Source: Acidipropionibacterium timonense (GTDB taxonomy: Bacteria; Actinomycetota; Actinomycetes; Propionibacteriales; Propionibacteriaceae). From it: DNA of 64,000 nt. Of this stretch, positions 54,629 to 63,912 are shown piece after piece. Where the stretch lies: the NCBI RefSeq assembly GCF_900605005.1, contig NZ_LR027558.1, forward strand, positions 495,501 to 559,500, in the 5' to 3' direction. How positions within the stretch are numbered: the stretch's first letter is position 1; each line of letters begins with the position of its first letter. Below the pieces are notes generated by a model. That model saw nothing but the letters and a program-made list of their open reading frames with translations. It searched no databases and had not been told where the DNA came from. The position numbers and the translations under genes are program-made.

Positions 54629-57589
54629 ATGGCCGATCGGTTGGTGACCCTCGAGGCCGAACTCGTCCGTCACGGCGCCGCCGACGGGGCCAGAGCTCGC
54701 CGTTTCCACGACATGACCGCCGCCGCCCTCGGCGCCGACCCCCGGCGGTGGGCCGGCTGGGAGGACGAACTCGAGGACGCCTGCGACGTCGACCAGGCCC
54801 TCTCGGCCATGGCCGACGTCTCCGCAGCCGCTCCCGAGGCGACCCGCAGCTGCCTGGCCGAGCCCGACCACGCCCGGCGCCTGATCCGGCTGCTGGGGGC
54901 GTCGACCGAGCTGGGACGCCATCTGGCCGCCCACCCGGAGGACCTCGCCCAGGTCGTCGCCGATCCCCGGGCGTGGACCGCCGAAGACCTGCGCGAGGAC
55001 CTGCTGGCCACCGTCGAGGCGCGGCCCGACGGGAGCGGACTGCTCGTCGCCGGGGCCGACCCCACCACCGGGGCCGACGCCCTGCGCCTGGCCAACCGGC
55101 GCCACCTCGTGCGGATCGCCTGCCGTGATCTCGACCGCGACGACCCGACCACCATCACCGAATCGATCGCCGCCGAGCTGGCCGATCTGGCCGACGCCGT
55201 CGTCGAGACCGCCCTGGCCCTGGCCCGCGCCGCCACACCCGGTCATGACGCGGCCCGGCTCGCGATCCTGGCCATGGGCAAGTGCGGGGCCCGCGAACTC
55301 AACTACATCTCGGACGTCGACGTCATCCACGTCGTCGCGCCGACGAGGGACGACGTCTCCTCCTCGCGGGCCGTCGAGGTCGGCCAGCGGCTCGCCGCCG
55401 CCGTCGCCCGGATCTGCTCGGCCCACTCGGCAGCCGGGTCCATCTGGCAGGTCGACGCCGCCCTGCGTCCCGAGGGCGACGCCGGCCCACTGGTGCGCAC
55501 CCTCGAGTCGATGGGGGAGTACTACCGGTCGTGGGCGAGGAACTGGGAGTTCCAGGCCCTGCTCAAGGCCAGGCCGATGGCCGGGGACCGGCAGCTCGGT
55601 GAGGACTTCTGCTCCCTCGTCGCACCGCTGGTGTGGAAGGTCGGCGAGCAGGACGGGTTCGTCGCCCAGACCCGGGCCATGCGCACCCGCGTCGTCGACC
55701 ACATCCCCCGGCGCGACCGCGACCGCGAGATCAAGCTCGGCCCCGGGGGTCTGCGGGACGTCGAGTTCACCGCCCAGCTGCTGCAGCTCGTCCACGGACG
55801 CCAGGACGCGTCGCTGCGGGTGAGGTCGACCTTCGACGCCCTGCGCGCCCTGTCGGCCGGCGGGTACATCGGCCGGGCCGACGCCAACAGGCTGCTGGCG
55901 GCCTACCGACTCGAACGGACCCTCGAGCACCGCGTCCAGCTGTACCGCCTGCGTCGCACGCATCTGCTGCCCGAGGCCCCCGAGGACCTGCGTCGGCTGG
56001 CCCGGGCGGTCGGTCTGCACCGAGCCGAGGACGTCCGTGACCTGTGGCGGACGACGTCGAGGTCCGTCCTGCGCACCCACAACCGGGTCTTCTACTCGCC
56101 CCTGGTCGAGGCCGTCTCACGGATCCCCTCGGAGGAACTGCGGATGACGACCCAGGCCGCCCAGGTGCGGCTGCGTGCCCTGGGCTTTCACGACGAGGCC
56201 TCCGCGTTGCGGCACATCGAGGCGCTCACCCAGGGCACGAGCAGATCGGTGCGCATCCAGGCCCAACTCATGCCCGCCATGCTCGGCTGGCTCGCCGAGG
56301 GGCCCAACCCCGACCACGGCCTGCTCGCCTTCCGCCAGGTCTCCGAGGGTCTGGGGACGTCCCCCTGGTACCTGCGTGCCCTGCGGGACGAGGGCGCCAT
56401 GGCCCAGCGGCTGGCCGCGGTGCTCTCGGGGTCGCGGCTGGCCGTCGACATGCTCGTGCGCGCCCCCGACACCGTGCAGGTGCTCACCGATGACGATCTG
56501 GCCCCCCGCGACGGCGCCGAGGTGCGCACCGAGATGCTCCGGGTGGCACGGCGTCACCCCGAGGTGGCCGACGCCGTGCGTGCCATCCGCGCGGTGCGAC
56601 GCCGCGAGCTCTTCCGCGTCCTCGTCGACGTCGTCCTGGGGATCATCGACGTCGAGGCCGCCGGTCGGGCACTGTCAGACCTGGCAGGGGCCACCGTCGA
56701 CGCCGCCCTCGACGCCGTGAGTCGTACCGTCGAGAACCCGCCGCGGATCGGTGTCGTCGCCATGGGACGCTGGGGCGGCGCGGAACTGTCCCTGGGGTCG
56801 GACGCCGATGCCATGTTCGTCGTCGAGGACGGCGGGCCGCAGGCCGTGGCCGCGGCCACCGAGATCGTCGCGCGCCTGCGGACCCTGCTGGCCGCACCCG
56901 GACCCGAACCACGTCTGGACCTCGACGCCGGGCTGCGCCCCGAGGGACGCTCCGGGCCGCTCGTCCGCACCCTCTCGAGCTACCGCTCGTACTACGCCGG
57001 CTGGTCGAGCACCTGGGAGTCGCAGGCCCTCCTGCGGGCCGCCCACGGCGCCGGCGACGAGGACCTCACGGGGGCGCTGGTGGGGTCCGTGGCGCACCTG
57101 CGCTGGCCCGCGGACGGGCTCGACCCGGCCCAACGCACCCAGGTCCGCCGGCTCAAGGCGAGGATGGAGAAGGAACGGGTCAAGCGCGGCACCGATCCAC
57201 GGCTCGACGTCAAGATGGGTCCCGGTGGTCTGGCCGACGTCGAGTGGACGGTGCAGATGATGCAGCTCGACCATGCCGGTCAGATGGAGTCCCTGCGGAC
57301 GACGTCGACGCTGGCGGCCCTCGACGCCGCCCACGAGGCGGGTTTGGTGGACCTCGAGCAGACCCAGGCGCTGCGTGCCGCCTGGATCGACGCCAGCCGG
57401 CTGCGCAACGCCATCGTCTGCGTCCGTGGTCGGGCCGGGGACGTCATGCCCTCCGATTCGGGCGACCTCGACGCCGTCGCCCGGATCATGGGTCTGGGGC
57501 CGGGAGCCTCCGAGCTCGTCGTCGAGAACCACCTGCGCAGTGCGCGGCGGGCCGGCAAGGTCGTCGAGGCGATCTTCTGGGGCTCCTGA
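54629..57589 (+). CDS. glnE: Bifunctional glutamine synthetase adenylyltransferase/deadenylylase
   Basis: A 986-residue protein close to the mycobacterial length. Two nucleotidyltransferase domains are evident: MGKCGARELNYISDVDV near residue 215 (N-terminal, deadenylylating) and MGRWGGAELSLGSDADAM near residue 711 (C-terminal, adenylylating), each followed by a LGPGGLRDVEF/MGPGGLADVEW segment. It attaches AMP to the conserved tyrosine of GlnA1 when nitrogen is plentiful and removes it when scarce. Its position between glnA2 and glnA1 matches mycobacteria. ATG 54629 follows GGAGGA. Confidence 0.95.
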   Translation: MADRLVTLEAELVRHGAADGARARRFHDMTAAALGADPRRWAGWEDELEDACDVDQALSAMADVSAAAPEATRSCLAEPDHARRLIRLLGASTELGRHLAAHPEDLAQVVADPRAWTAEDLREDLLATVEARPDGSGLLVAGADPTTGADALRLANRRHLVRIACRDLDRDDPTTITESIAAELADLADAVVETALALARAATPGHDAARLAILAMGKCGARELNYISDVDVIHVVAPTRDDVSSSRAVEVGQRLAAAVARICSAHSAAGSIWQVDAALRPEGDAGPLVRTLESMGEYYRSWARNWEFQALLKARPMAGDRQLGEDFCSLVAPLVWKVGEQDGFVAQTRAMRTRVVDHIPRRDRDREIKLGPGGLRDVEFTAQLLQLVHGRQDASLRVRSTFDALRALSAGGYIGRADANRLLAAYRLERTLEHRVQLYRLRRTHLLPEAPEDLRRLARAVGLHRAEDVRDLWRTTSRSVLRTHNRVFYSPLVEAVSRIPSEELRMTTQAAQVRLRALGFHDEASALRHIEALTQGTSRSVRIQAQLMPAMLGWLAEGPNPDHGLLAFRQVSEGLGTSPWYLRALRDEGAMAQRLAAVLSGSRLAVDMLVRAPDTVQVLTDDDLAPRDGAEVRTEMLRVARRHPEVADAVRAIRAVRRRELFRVLVDVVLGIIDVEAAGRALSDLAGATVDAALDAVSRTVENPPRIGVVAMGRWGGAELSLGSDADAMFVVEDGGPQAVAAATEIVARLRTLLAAPGPEPRLDLDAGLRPEGRSGPLVRTLSSYRSYYAGWSSTWESQALLRAAHGAGDEDLTGALVGSVAHLRWPADGLDPAQRTQVRRLKARMEKERVKRGTDPRLDVKMGPGGLADVEWTVQMMQLDHAGQMESLRTTSTLAALDAAHEAGLVDLEQTQALRAAWIDASRLRNAIVCVRGRAGDVMPSDSGDLDAVARIMGLGPGASELVVENHLRSARRAGKVVEAIFWGS

Positions 57590-57601
57590 CGGCCGCGGGT
57601 C

Positions 57602-58900
57602 TCACGCCCGGGATCGGAAGGCGTGCGGGCTGGGGATCGGCTTGGCGAAGGCCCAGTGCGGGTCGGTGAGCATCCGGGCGACGGCCAGCCCGGCCGAGAT
57701 CGACACGACGGTGAGGACGGCGTCGGCCCCGAACCCGAGGGCCTGGGAGACGTCGCGGCCGTTGAGCCAGTACATCATCCGGTACATGGCCGCTCCCGGC
57801 ACCATGATGACGCAGGCCGGCACGGTGAGCGTGATCCGTGGAAGGTGCAGGCGCGGTGCCAAGGGGGCGGCCATGAGCCCGATGACGAGACCGCCGACCC
57901 CGGCGGCGAGCTGATTGGGCATCCCCGCCTGGCCCAGACCGAGCCGACAGAGGTTGCCGATCATCCCCAGGAGGGCGGCGACGAGCACCATCGGGGCGGT
58001 CGAGTTGAAGAGCACCGCGAACCCGGCGACCCCGAGGAAGGTGGCGAGGGCGAAGGCGATCCACTGCCACGCCCCCGGCAGGGAGAACTGGGTCGGCAGC
58101 GGCGCCATCCCGGTGGCGAAGCTCATGACCCAGGCCGACAGGGTGGCGGCGATGACGAGCCCCAGGGAGTACGTCGCCCGGCTGAGTCCGGCGGTGAAGT
58201 CGAGCCTGGCCATGTCGAGGATCGACGTGATCATGGGGAACCCGGGCACGAGGAAGAGCAGGGAGGCGACGTATCCGGGTCCGTTGACCGACCTGAGCAG
58301 GGGAAGCCCGGTGGCGTCGAGCAGGGCCACGATGACGAGGTACACCAGGGATGCGAGGGCTGCCGCCAGGGCGGCGACCCCGAACTGGTTGAGCCACCGG
58401 TGGGCCAGACGACGCCGCAGATCCTGACCGGCGCTGGCCGCGACGAGGACGACGAGGGCGTCGAGCGGGCTGAACCGGTTGAGGATGGCGAATCCGGCGC
58501 AGGCGACGCCGCCGGCCAGGGTGTTCTGCCAGGGCTTCCACACCGGGGTGACGGTGCGTGAGACGCGGTCGAGCTCGGCCTCGAGGTGCTCGGCGGTGCA
58601 GTCCTCGGGCAGATGACGTGACACGTGTTCGAGGGCTGCGATCCGTGCGGCGTCGACCTTGACCCGGTACACCTCACGCACGACGGTGCGGAAGTTGTCG
58701 CCCCGATGGGCGGTGACCATGATCTCGGTGAGGCTCACCGAGGCGTCGTGGCGCTCCATGCCCAGGGCGCTGGCCGCCCGCTCCATGGCTCGCTTGACGC
58801 GGTACGAGCCCGTCCCCGAGGCCAGCAGCATCGATCCGAGGCGTACCACCGCCTCCGTGTCGTCGATGAACTCCCGATCGTCACGTGCTCCCACAGTCAT
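57602..58900 (-). CDS. ThrE-family threonine/serine exporter
   Basis: A 432-residue membrane protein. The soluble N-terminal part (about 1-130) has GSMLLASGTGSYRVKRAME and the conserved asparagine-rich SPLDALVV region, then about ten helices combining the ThrE (DUF1212) and ThrE_2 halves in one chain, as in Corynebacterium ThrE. It exports threonine and serine with the proton gradient. ATG 58900 follows GGGAG. It converges with glnE and shares no clear operon. Confidence 0.85.
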   Translation of the reverse strand: MTVGARDDREFIDDTEAVVRLGSMLLASGTGSYRVKRAMERAASALGMERHDASVSLTEIMVTAHRGDNFRTVVREVYRVKVDAARIAALEHVSRHLPEDCTAEHLEAELDRVSRTVTPVWKPWQNTLAGGVACAGFAILNRFSPLDALVVLVAASAGQDLRRRLAHRWLNQFGVAALAAALASLVYLVIVALLDATGLPLLRSVNGPGYVASLLFLVPGFPMITSILDMARLDFTAGLSRATYSLGLVIAATLSAWVMSFATGMAPLPTQFSLPGAWQWIAFALATFLGVAGFAVLFNSTAPMVLVAALLGMIGNLCRLGLGQAGMPNQLAAGVGGLVIGLMAAPLAPRLHLPRITLTVPACVIMVPGAAMYRMMYWLNGRDVSQALGFGADAVLTVVSISAGLAVARMLTDPHWAFAKPIPSPHAFRSRA

Positions 58901-58982
58901 GACATTCTCCCACCTCAGGGCGGGGTCGGATGGGCCGGGGTGGGTTCCGGGGGGTGTCCCTGGGAGGATGCGGCCGGCGGTG

Positions 58983-59810
58983 TCAGCGGCGCACCCCAAT
59001 GGTCCACGGGTCGGTGCGTACGTCCAGGGCGGTCGCCGGGATGCCGGCCCCGGTGAGGCGCCGGGCGACGTCGTCACACCAGGGCGACTCGCTGGCCCAG
59101 TGGGCGACGTCGACGAGGACCGGTCCGCCCGCACGCAGGTGCTCGTCAGCCGGATGATGGCGCAGGTCGCTGGTGAGGTAGGCGTCGGCGCCGCTGGCCC
59201 GGGCGGCGTCGAGCAGGCTGTCGCCGGCGCCCGAGCACAGCGCGACCGTCCGCACCAGCGTCGTGGGGTCGCCGGCGGCGCGCACCCCCCAGGTCGTCCG
59301 GGGGAGGCGGTCGGCCACCAGTTCGGTGAACTCGGCCAGGGTGAGGGTAGCCGGCAGGAGGCCGACCCGACCGATGCCCTCGACCGGGCCGGGCCGGTGA
59401 TCGTCGCCGTCCACGGGGCGGGACGCCGGTTCGAGGGTCCCGGTGACGGTGAGTCCGAGCAGTCCGGCCAGGACGTCGTTGACCCCGCCGATGGCGGCGT
59501 CGGCATTGGTGTGGGCGCTCATGAGGGCGACGCCGGCCCGGACGAGCCGGTGGACGATCCGCCCCTTGGGTGTGTCGGCGGCCACCGAGGTGACCCCGCG
59601 CAGCAGCAGGGGGTGGTGGACGACGAGCATCTGCGCACCCGCGTCGATGGTGCGCGCCACGACTTCGTCGGTGGCCTCGAGGGCGGTGACGACCCCGGTG
59701 ACCTCGTCGGTCGGGTCGCCGCACACGAGTTCCGGGCTGTCCCAGGACTCGGCGAGGCGAGGGGGATACCACCGATCGAGGAGGGTGCGGACGTCGTCAA
59801 CAGTCGTCAT
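58983..59810 (-). CDS. Nif3-like dinuclear metal center protein (DUF34)
   Basis: A 275-residue NIF3-family protein. Metal ligands are visible in VVHHPLLLRGV (histidines), the SAHTNAD segment and the C-terminal DVAHWASE histidine/glutamate. Biochemical proposals include GTP cyclohydrolase I type 2-like activity, but the role is uncertain. ATG 59810 is supported by a TACCCT box (complement of 59817-59822) 6 nt upstream. In mycobacteria the homologue neighbours the CT398-type zinc-ribbon gene; here they are 15 kb apart. Confidence 0.88.
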   Translation of the reverse strand: MTTVDDVRTLLDRWYPPRLAESWDSPELVCGDPTDEVTGVVTALEATDEVVARTIDAGAQMLVVHHPLLLRGVTSVAADTPKGRIVHRLVRAGVALMSAHTNADAAIGGVNDVLAGLLGLTVTGTLEPASRPVDGDDHRPGPVEGIGRVGLLPATLTLAEFTELVADRLPRTTWGVRAAGDPTTLVRTVALCSGAGDSLLDAARASGADAYLTSDLRHHPADEHLRAGGPVLVDVAHWASESPWCDDVARRLTGAGIPATALDVRTDPWTIGVRR

Positions 59811-59927
59811 GGGTGCAGGGTACCCAGTGGGGGCGTCGGGGCTCAGGGGTGACGTGGGCACCCACCGGTGACGCCCTGGCGGCCCCGATGTCGTCGTCAC
59901 CGACTGCTCGTCCGATAGGTTGGGCCC

Positions 59928-60569
59928 ATGCGCATGCCTCGTCCCCCCGCGGCCATGGCGGCCGCGCTGCTGCTGCTCGCCGGCTGTGGCCAACACGTGC
60001 CGACCGTGGCCGAGCAGGCCAAGGGTGCCGGTGCGGCTCCTCCGCCCACCCGGGTCGCCGTGTCGTCCGCCAGTGCCTCCGGATCCTCGCGGGCCCATGG
60101 GACGCCGACCCCCTCGGCCAGCGTCTCGGCACCCGCCTGCCAGGGGAGTGCCGATCTCGCCTTCGGTTTCGGTGCGGTGCGCGCCGCCGACGGGCAGGGG
60201 TCGATGGTCGTGTCCATGCGCAACTGCACGACCGACACCTTCACCCTGCCCAAGGTGCCGCAGTTCACGGCGTCGACCGCCGACGGGCAGAGCGTCGACA
60301 TCACCTGGACCGCCGGCAAGGAGGTCGGGAGTCGTCTCATCAAGCCCAAGGAGACCCGTTCGCTCACCCTCACCTGGCAGCTCGCGTCCTCCTGCTCCGC
60401 TGGTGCCCAGGTCCTGGGCATCAACGTCCGCGGGGTGGACGCCACCACCGAGGGATGCCTGCGTCTGGGCAGGAACCCCCAGCAGGCCTCGGCCGATCCG
60501 TCCGCCAGTCATGATGCCAACGGTGAGGTCGACACGTCGAGTGAGGTGACGGTCACTTGGAACCCGTGA
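59928..60569 (+). CDS. DUF4232-like lipoprotein, paralogue 1
   Basis: A 213-residue exported lipoprotein. The signal peptide ends in the lipobox LLLAGC (residues ~16-20), then a Ser/Ala/Pro-rich linker and a beta-rich domain with four spaced cysteines (ACQG, RNCT, SCSAGA, GCLRLG). The cysteines are probably two disulfides outside the cell. The leaderless ATG at 59928 has TAGGTT (59916-59921) 6 nt upstream. The next gene is a shorter homologue overlapping its stop. The function is unknown. Confidence 0.75.
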   Translation: MRMPRPPAAMAAALLLLAGCGQHVPTVAEQAKGAGAAPPPTRVAVSSASASGSSRAHGTPTPSASVSAPACQGSADLAFGFGAVRAADGQGSMVVSMRNCTTDTFTLPKVPQFTASTADGQSVDITWTAGKEVGSRLIKPKETRSLTLTWQLASSCSAGAQVLGINVRGVDATTEGCLRLGRNPQQASADPSASHDANGEVDTSSEVTVTWNP

Positions 60570-61159
60570 CGAGGGTCGGACGCGGGTCGGTCACGGTGGG
60601 GGTGATGTCCTTGGTCATGACCGCCGTGACCGTCACCGGGTGCACCTCGCCGGACGTTCCCGCCGTGCCGGCCGCCCGTGTCCCGAGTGGATCGGCCTCG
60701 GCACGTCCGTCGTACCGCGTCGCCGCGCCCACCACCGAGGCCGGGGTCCGTCGGGAGGTGAGCTGCCGGGGCCGGACGACGCCGGTCGTCGGATTCGGCC
60801 AGGTCGACGCGGCCCTCGGTACCCGGGTCCTGCGGGTCACCCTGCTCAACTGCTCCGGGCGGCAGCTGCCCGTGTCCCGGCCGGTCATCGTCGCGTCGCG
60901 CGATGGCGCTCCGGTCCCGGTGAGGTGGCTGGTGGACGGCACCTGGCAGGACCCGGTGGTGCCCCCTGCGGGGCGATGGGACGTCGACCTCGTGTGGCAC
61001 TCGAACGGGCGGTGTGAGCGCGGGGCCTCGCGTCTGGACGTCACCCTCGGCGGTGCGCGGGCGTCGGTGACCGACTGCCTGCAACTCGGTGGGCAACAGG
61101 CCGTCACCGGCGAGGAGGACGGCGTCCCGGTGGGTCGGATACGCGTCGTCGCCGGTTGA
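60566..61159 (+). CDS. Lipoprotein, paralogue 2
   Basis: A 197-residue exported lipoprotein. The lipobox VTVTGC is near residue 26 and a domain with the same cysteine spacing as the upstream gene follows (SCRG, LNCS, RCERGA, DCLQLG). The GTG at 60566 overlaps the upstream stop (GTGA), so translation is coupled. The pair looks like a tandem duplication. The function is unknown. Confidence 0.7.
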   Translation: MTRVGRGSVTVGVMSLVMTAVTVTGCTSPDVPAVPAARVPSGSASARPSYRVAAPTTEAGVRREVSCRGRTTPVVGFGQVDAALGTRVLRVTLLNCSGRQLPVSRPVIVASRDGAPVPVRWLVDGTWQDPVVPPAGRWDVDLVWHSNGRCERGASRLDVTLGGARASVTDCLQLGGQQAVTGEEDGVPVGRIRVVAG

Positions 61160-61231
61160 GCTGTCCCGGGCCCGACCGGCCGGGCGTGCCCGGGCGAGGC
61201 AGGGCCACGGTGGCCGGCGCCGTCCCGGGGT

Positions 61232-62236
61232 TCAGGATGCCCACCACAGCAGGGGAGGGATGGCCACGAGGACGGCCAGCACGGCCCCGTTGAGCCAGGG
61301 ATGGCCGACGAGCAGCGCGATGAACTCGCGCAGGAGCGCGCTCGGCAGGAAGTACCCGGCCGTGTCCGACCCGATGACGGTGGCGGGGGCGATGCCCTGA
61401 CGCCGACACAGGTCGGCGGCCCGCACCGCGTGGTAGGAGCTGGTGACGACGACGGGCGACCGTGTTCCTCCCGCCGGCACCAGCGCCGTCGAGAAGGCGA
61501 GGTTCTCATCGGTGTTAGTCGCACGGTCCTCGACGACGATGGCCTCGCGGGGTATGCCTCGGGCGACCATGTAGTCGGCCATGGCGTCTCCCTCGGTCCG
61601 TAGCTCGTCCGAGCCGCGTCCGCCGGAGGGGATGAGCATCGAGGTGTGCCCGGAGGAGACGTCGAGGTGCCACTGGTCGATGGCCCGATCGATGCGAGAG
61701 GCGAGCAGCGGGGGCACCCGGTCGCCGATGAGCCCGGATCCGAGCACGATGATGTCGTGGTCGCCCGGCTCCATGCGGCGTCGCCAGATGACCGCCACGG
61801 AGGCGAGATAGCCGAGGAAGGCGAAGGACAACCAGGCCAGCGCCATGGTCGCGCTGGCACCGACGACGATGGCCGGGTCGATCGCGGTGCCGATGGCCAG
61901 GACCATCCATACCGGCAGCGCCATGAGTGCCAGTCCCACCAGCCCCGACAGCATGTTCGACGGGCTCAGCCCCTCCCTACGGGCCATCGTCACCCCGTTG
62001 AGGACGAGGAGCACCGGCAGCGCCAGGGCACCCAGGCCCATGGCGACCACGACGAGGACGGCGATGGCGGGCCCCACCGCGGGTAGGAGAGCCAGCGACA
62101 CGAGTGCGGTGGCGACGCCGGCAGCCACGGCGAGCGCCAGCACCATGCCGTTGCTCCAGGCTCCGGGACGCTGACGCACCAGGGCGTGGTGGCAGGCGAG
62201 CAACAGGAGTGTCGTCAGGGCGGGGATGAGGATCAC
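61232..62236 (-). CDS. YdcF-like (DUF218) membrane protein
   Basis: A 334-residue protein. Four or five N-terminal helices (about 1-135) are followed by a cytoplasmic or extracytoplasmic DUF218 domain with IIVLGSGLIGDRVPPLLASR, the AMADYMVARGIP region, TNTDENLAFS and VVVTSSYHAVRAADLCRR, ending in another one or two helices. Members such as SanA/ElyC/YdcF act in envelope biogenesis (lipid carrier or O-antigen-related steps). GTG 62236 is the most upstream sensible start before the hydrophobic region. Confidence 0.8.
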   Translation of the reverse strand: MILIPALTTLLLLACHHALVRQRPGAWSNGMVLALAVAAGVATALVSLALLPAVGPAIAVLVVVAMGLGALALPVLLVLNGVTMARREGLSPSNMLSGLVGLALMALPVWMVLAIGTAIDPAIVVGASATMALAWLSFAFLGYLASVAVIWRRRMEPGDHDIIVLGSGLIGDRVPPLLASRIDRAIDQWHLDVSSGHTSMLIPSGGRGSDELRTEGDAMADYMVARGIPREAIVVEDRATNTDENLAFSTALVPAGGTRSPVVVTSSYHAVRAADLCRRQGIAPATVIGSDTAGYFLPSALLREFIALLVGHPWLNGAVLAVLVAIPPLLWWAS

Positions 62237-62322
62237 GGATCCATCGTCGCCGCTGGGGCCGGTCCTGTCGTCATGCCATGGGTGGGTCTTCCGGTCATCC
62301 CGCGGAAGGACGGGCAGGACGA

Positions 62323-62360
62323 CACCTCCCCCGCAGAACGACGTCCTGACGGGGGAGGTG
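62323..62360 (-). terminator. Terminator of glnA1
   Basis: An 11-bp stem (62323-62333 with 62350-62360) with an inner 3-bp extension, nested inside a second 11-bp inverted pair (62314-62324 with 62383-62393). It lies downstream of the glnA1 stop. Confidence 0.65.
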
Positions 62361-62369
62361 CGGTCTGGG

Positions 62370-62414
62370 GGCAGGCTCAGATGTCGTCCTGCCGGAGGCA
62401 GGCTCAGATGTCGT
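62370..62414. repeat. 18-bp direct repeat spanning the glnA1 stop
   Basis: GGCAGGCTCAGATGTCGT occurs at 62370-62387 and again at 62397-62414. The second copy contains the glnA1 stop codon, so the last codons of the gene are duplicated just behind it. Confidence 0.75.
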
Positions 62415-63825
62415 AGTACAGATCGAACTCGTAGGGGTGCGGGCGCTGCTGCAGTGCCGCCAGGTCGCCGCGCTTGAGCTCGATCCACGTGTCGATGAGG
62501 TCGGAGGTGAACACGTCACCGGCCTCGAGGAACTCGTGGTCGTCATCCAGGGCGTTGAGGGCACCCTCGAGGCTGCTCGGCACCTGGTCGAGCAGGTCGT
62601 GCTCCTCCGGCGGCAGCTCGTAGATGTCCTTGTCGACGGGCTCGTGCGGCTCGATCTTGTTCTGGATGCCGTCGAGACCGGCCAGGAGGATCGCCGAGAA
62701 GGCCATGTACGGGTTGGCCGACGGGTCGGGGCAACGGAACTCGACGCGCTTGGCCTTGGGGGACGGGCCGGTGATCGGGATGCGCATGCAGGCCGAGCGG
62801 TTGCGCTGCGAGTAGACGAGGTTGACCGGGGCCTCGAAGCCCGGCACGAGGCGGTGGTACGAGTTCGCCGACGGGTTCGTGAAGGCGAGCAGCGCCGGGG
62901 CGTGCTTGAGGATGCCGCCGATGTAGTAGCGGGCGGTGTCGGAGAGCTGCGCGTACCCGTTCTCGTCGAAGAAGAGCGGATCGCCGTTCTTCCACAGCGA
63001 CGAGTGGACGTGCATGCCCGAACCGTTGTCACCGAAGATCGGCTTCGGCATGAAGGTGGCGGTCTTGCCGTGGTTCCAGGCGACGTTCTTGACGATGTAC
63101 TTGAACTGCATGACCGCATCGGCGGACTTCAGCAGGGTGTCGAACCGCCAGTTGATCTCGGCCTGGCCGCCGGTGCCGACCTCGCTGTGGGCGCGCTCGA
63201 CCTTGAGGCCGATGGCCTCGAGGTGCGAGACCATCTCGTCGCGCAGGTCGCCGAAGTGGTCGGTCGGCGCCACGGGGAAGTACCCGCCCTTGTACTTGAC
63301 CTTGTAGCCGCGGTTGCCGCCCTCCTCGACGCGGCCGGTGTTCCAGGCCCCGGCCTCCGAGTCGATGGCGTAGTAGGAGGTGTTCTGGCGGGTGTCGAAG
63401 CGGACGTCGTCGAAGACGTAGAACTCGGCCTCGGGGGCGAAGAAGGCGGTGTCGCCGATGCCGGTGGAGGTGAGGTAGGCCTCGGCCTTCTTGGCGATGT
63501 TGCGCGGGTCGCGGCTGTACGGCTCCTTGGTGATGGGGTCGTGCACGTTGAAGTTGACGATGAGCGTCTTGTGCGTCCGGAAGGGATCGATCCAGGCCGT
63601 CGTCGGGTCGGGCAGGAGGGCCATGTCCGACTCGTGGATCTTCTGGAAGCCGCGGATGGACGAACCGTCGAAGGCGAGCCCCTTGTCGTAGGTGTCCCTG
63701 TCGAATTCGCGGGCGGGGACGGTGAAGTGCTGCATGACCCCGATGAGGTCGCAGAAGCGGACGTCGATCATCTCGACGTTCTCCTTCTTCACATAGGCGA
63801 GCAGCTCGTCTGCGTCGTGGAACAT
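62404..63825 (-). CDS. glnA: Glutamine synthetase type I, GlnA1
   Basis: A 473-residue housekeeping glutamine synthetase. Visible are FDGSSIRGF, the catalytic [10 protein letters not shown] and [43 protein letters not shown], and the adenylylation tyrosine Y402 in [10 protein letters not shown]. It makes glutamine from glutamate, ammonia and ATP as a dodecamer, switched by GlnE encoded 5 kb away. ATG 63825 follows GGAGGA. A GlnR-type box lies 70 nt upstream. Confidence 0.96.
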   Translation of the reverse strand: MFHDADELLAYVKKENVEMIDVRFCDLIGVMQHFTVPAREFDRDTYDKGLAFDGSSIRGFQKIHESDMALLPDPTTAWIDPFRTHKTLIVNFNVHDPITKEPYSRDPRNIAKKAEAYLTSTGIGDTAFFAPEAEFYVFDDVRFDTRQNTSYYAIDSEAGAWNTGRVEEGGNRGYKVKYKGGYFPVAPTDHFGDLRDEMVSHLEAIGLKVERAHSEVGTGGQAEINWRFDTLLKSADAVMQFKYIVKNVAWNHGKTATFMPKPIFGDNGSGMHVHSSLWKNGDPLFFDENGYAQLSDTARYYIGGILKHAPALLAFTNPSANSYHRLVPGFEAPVNLVYSQRNRSACMRIPITGPSPKAKRVEFRCPDPSANPYMAFSAILLAGLDGIQNKIEPHEPVDKDIYELPPEEHDLLDQVPSSLEGALNALDDDHEFLEAGDVFTSDLIDTWIELKRGDLAALQQRPHPYEFDLYYDI

Positions 63826-63895
63826 GTGTCCTCCATGAACTCCGTGGTGTTGACCCGAAGCTAACCGACCTTGGTTGCCTCGCGGTCACCATCAT

Positions 63896-63911
63896 GTTTC
63901 GGCCGTGTTAC
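63896..63911 (-). promoter_or_regulatory. GlnR-type box upstream of glnA1
   Basis: On the glnA1 strand the sequence reads GTAAC-N6-GAAAC, the same arrangement and orientation as the box before glnA2. It predicts common nitrogen control. Confidence 0.6.
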
Positions 63912-63912
63912 A

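Noticed and set aside
61515..61523. GTGTTAG half of the DeoR-type operator inside the YdcF-like gene
   Set aside because: Only one arm is present and it lies in coding sequence far from the sugar cluster.
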